DNA of 9,951 nucleotides from an uncultured Bacilli bacterium (lineage in GTDB: Bacteria > Bacillota_I > Bacilli_A > RF39 > UBA660): contig CALVKV010000047.1 in the NCBI GenBank assembly GCA_944333305.1, forward strand, positions 1 to 9,951, read 5' to 3'. Of the stretch, positions 5,056 through 9,951 are shown in pieces. Within the stretch, counting starts at the first letter, position 1. Every line of letters begins with the position of its first letter. The notes under the pieces were generated by a model. It did not search any database. It worked only from the letters and a program-made list of their open reading frames with translations, and was not told where the DNA came from. Made by a program: the position numbers and the translations under genes.

Positions 5056-6312
5056 ATGTCGTATATTGAAGTTATAATTAAAAGTATTATCTTTTTACTT
5101 TGTCCTTTATCTTTATATTTACTATATACAATTTATAAGAAAAATTTACTAGTAGAAGAAAAAGATTTAGGTTTTGAAGTAGCAATAATTAGTTCACTAT
5201 ATTTTGTTTTAAGATTTGGAACAAGTTGTTATAACGATTATCCTATTACTTTATTTGATATTCCATTACTTATATGTTATTACAAACGTAAAATATCACT
5301 AGCAATATTTTTATCTTTAATATTAATTGTCTATGAGAGTTTATTTTTAAATATTAGTCCTTTATTTCTAGCTTTAGAGTATAGTAGTTATTTAATAATA
5401 TATTCATTATTTATAAAAAAGAAATTAAAACCAATTAATGTTGTTAACTATTTCATCATTATAAAAAGTTTCATGTTATCTCTAGCTGTATTTTGGTTTA
5501 TTAATCCAGAAGCAAGTTTTTCATCAAATCTATTTTATTTATTTACAATTATCATAACTTTATATTTTGTAACTAATCTAATTATTTCTATCTTTGCTAA
5601 AGTAGAAAAAATAGTTGAGTTACACAGCGACTTAGAGAATATAGAAAAAGAAAAGGAATTAAGAAGCTCATTATTTAAAGTGACTCATGAAATAAAAAAT
5701 CCTATCGCTGTCTGTAAGGGCTACTTAGATATGATAGATATAAATGATAAGAAAAAGGTAAGAAAGTATATTCCTATTATTAAAGATGAGATAACAAGAA
5801 CTTTAATTCTTATGGATGATTTTCTAGATTATACTAAGATAAAAATAGAAAAAGAAGAAATGGATCTTATAATGCTTCTAGAAGATTTAGAAGAATATTT
5901 AGGAGGATTGTTTAAGAAAAATGGTATAAAAGCAAATTTTAATTTATCAGATGAAGATATTTATATTAATGCTGACTATAATAGATTAAAACAAGTATTT
6001 ATTAATCTTTTAAAAAATGCTATAGAAGCGAAAGATGAAACTAAAAAAGAAAATAAAATAAATATAAGTATAGAAAGTGATAAAGAATTTATGAATATAA
6101 TTATAGAAGATAATGGAGTAGGTATGGATAAAGATGTTTTAAATAATGTTAGTGAAATGTTTTTTACTACTAAAAAAAGAGGTAGTGGCCTAGGTGTTAG
6201 TTTATCTAAAGAAATAATAGAACAACATAATGGTACTATAGTGTATAATTCAGTCAAAGGAGAAGGTACAAGAGTAACAGTAACTTTACCTAAAGAGATA
6301 AATATGGGATAA
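5056..6312 (+). CDS. KinB-like membrane sensor histidine kinase (sporulation type)
   Basis: The 418-aa protein has an N-terminal membrane domain of about six helices (roughly 5-25, 41-57, 64-98, 103-120, 130-150, 158-181) with almost no extracellular loops. A short coiled linker (183-205) leads to a HisKA domain with HEIKNP (His211, phosphoacceptor) and a HATPase domain: N box NLLKNAIEA (317-325), G1 DNGVGM (352-357), F box and GSGLG (376-380). Length and layout match B. subtilis KinB, which phosphorylates Spo0F and so feeds Spo0A. HEIKNP followed by xxxxKGYLDM resembles sporulation kinases. No response regulator is adjacent, so it is an orphan kinase, as phosphorelay kinases are. AAAGAGGG lies 6 nt before ATG. 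Upstream 0A-like boxes suggest Spo0A feedback. Another input pathway is possible. Confidence 0.85.
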   Translation: MSYIEVIIKSIIFLLCPLSLYLLYTIYKKNLLVEEKDLGFEVAIISSLYFVLRFGTSCYNDYPITLFDIPLLICYYKRKISLAIFLSLILIVYESLFLNISPLFLALEYSSYLIIYSLFIKKKLKPINVVNYFIIIKSFMLSLAVFWFINPEASFSSNLFYLFTIIITLYFVTNLIISIFAKVEKIVELHSDLENIEKEKELRSSLFKVTHEIKNPIAVCKGYLDMIDINDKKKVRKYIPIIKDEITRTLILMDDFLDYTKIKIEKEEMDLIMLLEDLEEYLGGLFKKNGIKANFNLSDEDIYINADYNRLKQVFINLLKNAIEAKDETKKENKINISIESDKEFMNIIIEDNGVGMDKDVLNNVSEMFFTTKKRGSGLGVSLSKEIIEQHNGTIVYNSVKGEGTRVTVTLPKEINMG

Positions 6313-6330
6313 TATTATTGAAGTGATAAT

Positions 6331-6903
6331 ATGTGGAATATTGAAGAAATAAAAAAAGAAGTAAAAGAAAATTTATCAGAATATAGATATAATCATTGTC
6401 TTAGAGTAATGGAAGAAGCATCATCTTTAGCTAAACACTATCATGCTAGTGAAAGTGAGATTTTAAAGTGCGAGTTGTGTGGCTTAACCCATGATTTATG
6501 TAAGGAATTATCTCCTTTAGAAAATGAAAAAATTATAAAGGAATATAATCTACCTAAGGAATTATTATTAAAAGAAAATAAAAATATAGTTCATGGATTT
6601 ATAGCTTCCGTTATTGTTAAAGAAAAATATAATTTTACTGATAATATGGTTTTAGCTATTAGATATCATACTACAGGCTATCCTAATATGGATTTATTAG
6701 GCAAAATTGTTTATTTAGCAGATAAGATTGAAAAAGGAAAAAATTATCCTGGTATTCTAGAAGAAAGAGATCTAGCTTACAAAAATATTGATAAAGCAAT
6801 TATATTATGTCTTAAGAATCAAATAAAGAATTTAAAAGAAAAAAATAAGACTATTAACCCTAAAGCTTATGAGACTTTACATTATTTACAAGAAGAAGTG
6901 TAA
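6331..6903 (+). CDS. yqeK: YqeK-type HD-domain symmetrical diadenosine tetraphosphatase
   Basis: The 190-aa HD-domain protein has the expected metal ligands of the YqeK family: His22 (YNHCLRV), His54-Asp55 (LTHDLCKE), His88 (VHG), His113 (RYHTTG) and Asp131 (YLADKIE), the last within the family signature KIVYLADKIE followed by NYPGI. YqeK enzymes cleave Ap4A to two ADP in Firmicutes, removing a stress-linked nucleotide. The gene usually follows nadD and precedes rsfS; here neither is present, and it lies 18 nt after the kinase gene with no terminator between, suggesting co-transcription. The ribosome site is weak (AAGTGAT, 3 nt before ATG), so translation may be low or coupled. Length is normal for the family. 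Confidence 0.88.
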   Translation: MWNIEEIKKEVKENLSEYRYNHCLRVMEEASSLAKHYHASESEILKCELCGLTHDLCKELSPLENEKIIKEYNLPKELLLKENKNIVHGFIASVIVKEKYNFTDNMVLAIRYHTTGYPNMDLLGKIVYLADKIEKGKNYPGILEERDLAYKNIDKAIILCLKNQIKNLKEKNKTINPKAYETLHYLQEEV

Positions 6904-6907
6904 GTAA

Positions 6908-6936
6908 TTGCAATTATTTGTAAATAATGCTACAAT
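6908..6936 (+). promoter_or_regulatory. Sigma-A promoter with embedded palindromes
   Basis: TTGCAA (6908-6913) and TACAAT (6931-6936) are 17 nt apart, a good housekeeping promoter for the surface-protein gene. TAATTGCAATTA (6905-6916) is a perfect 12-bp palindrome over the -35. ATTATTT/AAATAAT (6913-6919, 6922-6928) is a second inverted repeat filling the spacer. Either could be a repressor operator, though AT-rich palindromes arise easily. Confidence 0.7.
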
Positions 6937-6971
6937 TTATTTAGCTTAAGGAAAGGCAGTGGTGTTTTACT

Positions 6972-8150
6972 ATGAATGATAATAAAGGTAAAGAAATTAT
7001 TAAGAATACTCCTACTGAAGCTCCAAAACCTACTAAGGATAACAACGGTATGAAAAAGAAATTAATGAGAATTATGTTAATAGTAGTAGGAGTTCTAGTA
7101 TTAATATTAATTATTATATTAATAATATCTTTAGTAACTGGTGGAAATAAAAGTTATGAAGAAATAGAAGAAATAATGAAAAACTCTGCTATGGAATATT
7201 ATGAAGTTCAAAGTGGCCTATTACCACAAGAAGAGGGAGAAACAGTGACTGTTAGAGCTAGTGCTTTAGCAGAAGCTGGTTATATGGATCCTTTAAGTGA
7301 ACTTCGTGAAGGCGAAAGTTGTAGTGGTAGAGTAGAAGTAACTATGATAAATGACAATTTAATCTATACACCATACCTTGACTGTGGGGATAATTATACT
7401 ACCAAGGAATTATATAAAGCTGTTTTAGAACAAGGAATAGTTACCTCTGGTAATGGTTTATATCAAATGAATGGCGAAACAGTTTACCGTGGTGATGATG
7501 TTAATAACTATGTTAGCTTAGATAATCAATTGTTTAGAATTGTTAAAGTTACTTCTGATAATAAACTATTATTAATCTTAAATGAACCAATATCAACTTT
7601 ATCATCATATTATGATGATAGATATAATCCAGATAGACTATTTAATAGTGGTTTTAATGATTATAGAGTTAGTAGAGTTTATGAATATCTAGATAATCTT
7701 TATAATAATAAAATTGATATTGATTATAGATTATTAAGTAATAATGATAAAGAAAAATTAACAACTTTTAACTTATGCATAGGTAAGCGTACTCCATCTG
7801 ATACAGCTAAAGATAATACTATAGAGTGTGCAGATGTTTTAGAAAATCAAATGATAGGTTTATTAACTGCCAGTGATTATATGAATGCTTCATTAGATGC
7901 TAATTGTTTAGCAACTATTGATAAGAGCTGTCAAAACTATAATTATTTAAGATTAAAAGAAACAGAATGGTGGTTATTAACTGGTAATTCGCTTAACAAT
8001 TATGAAGCTTATGTAATTAAAGGTAATGGTTATATAGATTTAAATACTACATCTGGATATAAAAGAATAAGACCAACAATTATGTTAAATAACAATGTTA
8101 TGATTAAATCTGGTAGTGGAAGTGCATCTAATCCATTTATTTTGAAATAA
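6972..8150 (+). CDS. Membrane-anchored extracellular protein, function unknown
   Basis: The 392-aa protein has a polar cytoplasmic tail (1-26), a basic stretch KKKLMR, and one strong transmembrane helix (about 34-56). The rest, facing outside, comprises a small region (60-150, Cys117 and Cys138) and a larger domain (about 160-392) with four more cysteines (269, 286, 312, 320). The C-terminal domain ends in RIRPTIMLN...SGSGSASNPFIL, preceded by ETEWWLLTG (330-338). I recognise this pattern from many predicted surface proteins of gut Firmicutes (DUF6273-like); no biochemical role is known to me. Even cysteine number outside the membrane suggests disulfides. GGTG (6961-6964) or AAGGAAAGG (6948-6956) may be the ribosome site for ATG 6972. 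The next gene follows after 23 nt, so they are probably co-expressed. Confidence 0.8.
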   Translation: MNDNKGKEIIKNTPTEAPKPTKDNNGMKKKLMRIMLIVVGVLVLILIIILIISLVTGGNKSYEEIEEIMKNSAMEYYEVQSGLLPQEEGETVTVRASALAEAGYMDPLSELREGESCSGRVEVTMINDNLIYTPYLDCGDNYTTKELYKAVLEQGIVTSGNGLYQMNGETVYRGDDVNNYVSLDNQLFRIVKVTSDNKLLLILNEPISTLSSYYDDRYNPDRLFNSGFNDYRVSRVYEYLDNLYNNKIDIDYRLLSNNDKEKLTTFNLCIGKRTPSDTAKDNTIECADVLENQMIGLLTASDYMNASLDANCLATIDKSCQNYNYLRLKETEWWLLTGNSLNNYEAYVIKGNGYIDLNTTSGYKRIRPTIMLNNNVMIKSGSGSASNPFILK

Positions 8151-8173
8151 CTAAAGAATGGAGAAACAAACCT

Positions 8174-9730
8174 ATGAAAATCGGCATTATTTCCATCAAT
8201 ATGTATTCAAAATATTTAAACTTTGCATGTCCGTTACATACTTTTGCATTTCAACAATTCTTATTAAAGAAAGGATATAAATCTACAGTAATTAATTATC
8301 AACCCATTTATTTTAATGGCTTTGATATGGAACATCCTTATACTTATTATAAAAACTGTTTAAAGAAGTTAAAAAAAGGTAATCCTTTAAAAGTAAAGAA
8401 GATAAAAGATTATGAACAAAAGAAAAATGACTTTAAAAAAATATATAAGGAACGAGAAATAAGATACAATAAATTTCAAGACTTTATCGATAATAATTAT
8501 CTTAAAACAGAAAAATGTTATAACTCTGCTTCTTTAGAAGTAGAGTCTTTAGATTTTGACTGCTATATTTGTGTTACAGATGTAATATGGAAAAATGAAC
8601 CCCATGAAGGATTTGACAGAGGATTCTTTCTAGGTAGTAGTTGTATGGAAAATAAATTAAAAATATCTTATTCTGCAAGTAGAGGGGTTAATTTTGCAAA
8701 GACCGAAGAAGAACAAAAAGAATTCTTTAAATATATTAATGATATTGATTGTATATCAGTAAGAGAAGAAAGTTTAAAGAGATATATTGAAGAAAATTCT
8801 AATAAGAAAGCAAATGTAGTACTAGATCCTGTTTTATTACATAATGAGGACTTTTGGAATAAGTATATAAAAAAGCCTAAAGAAAAAGAATATTTATTTT
8901 TATATTATGTAGTTGAGAAAGCAACTGATACAATAGAAGAAGCTATTAAGTTTGCAGAAAAGAATGATTTAACTATTATAGAAGTAACAGATAGACCATT
9001 AAAATATGGAAGAGTACCTAAAAATAGTAAAGTAAAACATAAATATTTATATGATATAGGATTAGAAGAATGGTTAGGCTATATAAAATATGCAAGCTAT
9101 ATATTTACAAATTCATTCCATGGTTGTTGTTTTAGTATTATATTTAAAAAGAACTTCTTTGTTGGTAAAAGAAATGGTGATAAAGTAACACATTTATTAG
9201 AAATGTTTAATCTATCAAATCGTTATTTTAATAATAATTTAGAAGTTTTATCTAGTAATCCATCTATTGATTATGATAATGTCTATAAAATATTAGATGA
9301 AAAGAAAAGTATATCAGAAAATTTTATTATAGAAGCAGTTAATAAAAAAGTAAGAAAAGAAAAAGATTATAGTAAAGATAAGAAAAATCAAAGATATAAG
9401 ATGATATATATTAGCAAAAAAAGAAGTAGTTTAAATGACAAAGTTAATAATATAGAAAGTTATGAGGTAGAAGAAAAACAATTAAACAATGGAGAAAATC
9501 ATCTTCTCCCTAATATGTTTAAAAGTAATAAATATATCTTTTCACATTGGATTATTTATATTCTAATCGATAAAGATTGGTTTTATTATACAAAAGATAA
9601 GAATTTAATAAATGTAAAAGATTATAAAGAAGAAGAACTGTATAGATTCTCAAGTAATGATTTTATTCCTTATTTTTCTGTAAATGGAATAAAAAAAGTA
9701 GTTGCAGAAGCTATATGGGAATCTAATTAA
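8174..9730 (+). CDS. Polysaccharide pyruvyl transferase-family protein with C-terminal extension
   Basis: The first ~390 residues match the polysaccharide pyruvyl transferase family (CsaB/EpsO-like, GT-B fold): an N-terminal strand MKIGIISIN, the nucleotide-like fold around FDCYICVTDVIWK (128-140), SVREES (195-200), VLDPVLLH (216-223) and the hallmark TNSFHGCCFSIIF (312-324). Members transfer pyruvate from PEP to surface glycans, although many gut homologues in glycan loci are unassayed. Residues about 400-518 form an extra, lysine-rich domain not in the core family and unknown to me. There is no signal or membrane segment, so it acts in the cytosol on a lipid-linked precursor. GGAG (8160-8163) lies 10 nt before ATG. 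Its only nearby partner is the surface protein 23 nt upstream; no glycosyltransferase operon surrounds it. Confidence 0.85.
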   Translation: MKIGIISINMYSKYLNFACPLHTFAFQQFLLKKGYKSTVINYQPIYFNGFDMEHPYTYYKNCLKKLKKGNPLKVKKIKDYEQKKNDFKKIYKEREIRYNKFQDFIDNNYLKTEKCYNSASLEVESLDFDCYICVTDVIWKNEPHEGFDRGFFLGSSCMENKLKISYSASRGVNFAKTEEEQKEFFKYINDIDCISVREESLKRYIEENSNKKANVVLDPVLLHNEDFWNKYIKKPKEKEYLFLYYVVEKATDTIEEAIKFAEKNDLTIIEVTDRPLKYGRVPKNSKVKHKYLYDIGLEEWLGYIKYASYIFTNSFHGCCFSIIFKKNFFVGKRNGDKVTHLLEMFNLSNRYFNNNLEVLSSNPSIDYDNVYKILDEKKSISENFIIEAVNKKVRKEKDYSKDKKNQRYKMIYISKKRSSLNDKVNNIESYEVEEKQLNNGENHLLPNMFKSNKYIFSHWIIYILIDKDWFYYTKDKNLINVKDYKEEELYRFSSNDFIPYFSVNGIKKVVAEAIWESN

Positions 9731-9951
9731 TCTAGACAACAACAAGTTTACTGTGGTAGAATGTAAGTATAAAAGATAGGAAACAGAAGGGAAGTAATAG
9801 ATATGACTAATTTTAATTATCAGGATAAAATAATTCGTCAATTCTGGGGTAAATTAATTCGTCAATCTACATTTGGGACTTATGTCAAGAAAGTGGACAC
9901 ATTTTAGAGGGGGTTTTTATAAATTTAGACTGTTTTCGAACTGAATTGGAG
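9731..9951. other. Terminal stretch without a convincing gene
   Basis: After the pyruvyl transferase-family gene I see no T-tailed hairpin. A 34-codon frame at 9803-9907, preceded by AAGGGAAG, is the only plus-strand candidate. It is created by the repeat units, giving an internal duplication (KIIRQ/KLIRQ), and is unlikely to be a gene. A weak promoter-like pair (TTTACT 9747-9752, TATAAA 9768-9773, 15 nt apart) lies upstream. The last 45 nt hold nothing I recognise. Confidence 0.4.
9831..9901. repeat. Three phased GTCAA repeats, possible mobile-element end
   Basis: The 12-mer TAATTCGTCAAT occurs at 9831-9842 and 9855-9866. A third related unit, TTATGTCAAG (9880-9889), is followed by AAAGTGGACAC. 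The GTCAA cores start at 9837, 9861 and 9884, that is 24 and 23 bp apart. Read on the minus strand, the outer end is TGTCCACTTTCTTGACAT, which resembles the TGT-ending, multiply repeated termini of some insertion sequences (IS21-like or IS3-like). No transposase is recognisable on either strand, so this would be a relic or solo end. The window also ends 50 nt later. Confidence 0.35.

Noticed and set aside
5976..6257. 93-aa minus-strand frame in the kinase gene
   Set aside because: It is the complement of the HATPase domain, with a biased Ile/Leu/Ser composition; a shadow.
9650..9841. 63-aa minus-strand frame near the window end
   Set aside because: It overlaps the end of the pyruvyl transferase-family gene, has no ribosome site and shows no resemblance to a transposase.
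9803..9907. 34-aa plus-strand frame with an upstream AAGGGAAG
   Set aside because: Its sequence is produced by the direct repeats and it has no family resemblance; too little support to call a gene.
1..9951. Mycoplasma-type code (TGA = Trp), prompted by no gene here ending in TGA
   Set aside because: All genes reach full family length with TGA read as stop, and Trp is always TGG; TAA/TAG preference fits low GC.
1..9951. CRISPR array, riboswitch, T-box or complete insertion sequence
   Set aside because: No regular long repeats, no long structured leaders (leaders are about 10-25 nt), and no transposase frame on either strand.

Overview
The window looks like chromosome of a low-GC (about 30% by eye), cell-walled, endospore-forming Firmicute. 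The basis is AT-rich codon use, AGGAGG-type ribosome binding sites about 6 nt before most starts, a SEDS cell-wall polymerase, two CotY/CotZ-type spore coat proteins, a KinB-like sporulation kinase and Spo0A-box-like sites. Trp is encoded by TGG, and no reading frame needs TGA as Trp, so the standard bacterial code applies. An uncultured gut Bacilli/Erysipelotrichia-like lineage is plausible, but this is inference. No species is claimed.

Layout. 3-78 (-): tRNA-Ala(UGC) with its own consensus promoter. 180-1190 (+): a GT4 glycolipid glycosyltransferase of the CpoA/LafB/DGDG-synthase type. 1250-2065 (+): an unrecognised 271-aa protein behind a perfect sigma-A promoter. 2096-3223 (-): a RodA-like SEDS polymerase, convergent with the previous gene across a shared terminator. 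3320-3646 (+): an unrecognised 108-aa protein, convergent with a two-gene operon (4480 to 3663, -) for paralogous CotY/CotZ-like coat proteins. 4646-4966 (+): a membrane-anchored PTS EIIB-like domain lacking its catalytic cysteine. 5056-6312 and 6331-6903 (+): a KinB-like histidine kinase followed by a YqeK-type HD phosphohydrolase, probably one operon. 6972-8150 and 8174-9730 (+): a single-pass membrane protein with a large extracellular domain, then a polysaccharide pyruvyl transferase-family protein. 9731-9951: no convincing gene, but a set of short repeats that may be a decayed mobile-element end.

How it may fit together. The middle (about 3.3-6.9 kb) reads as a sporulation neighbourhood. 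A sigma-K-like promoter flanked by GerE-like boxes precedes the coat operon. Two Spo0A-like boxes 10 bp apart precede the kinase gene, suggesting feedback from Spo0A on its own phosphorelay. The flanks deal with the cell envelope: membrane glycolipid, peptidoglycan polymerisation, a surface protein and a surface-glycan modifier. Intergenic space is tight. Leaders look short (about 10-25 nt), and three terminators overlap stop codons or sit directly against them.
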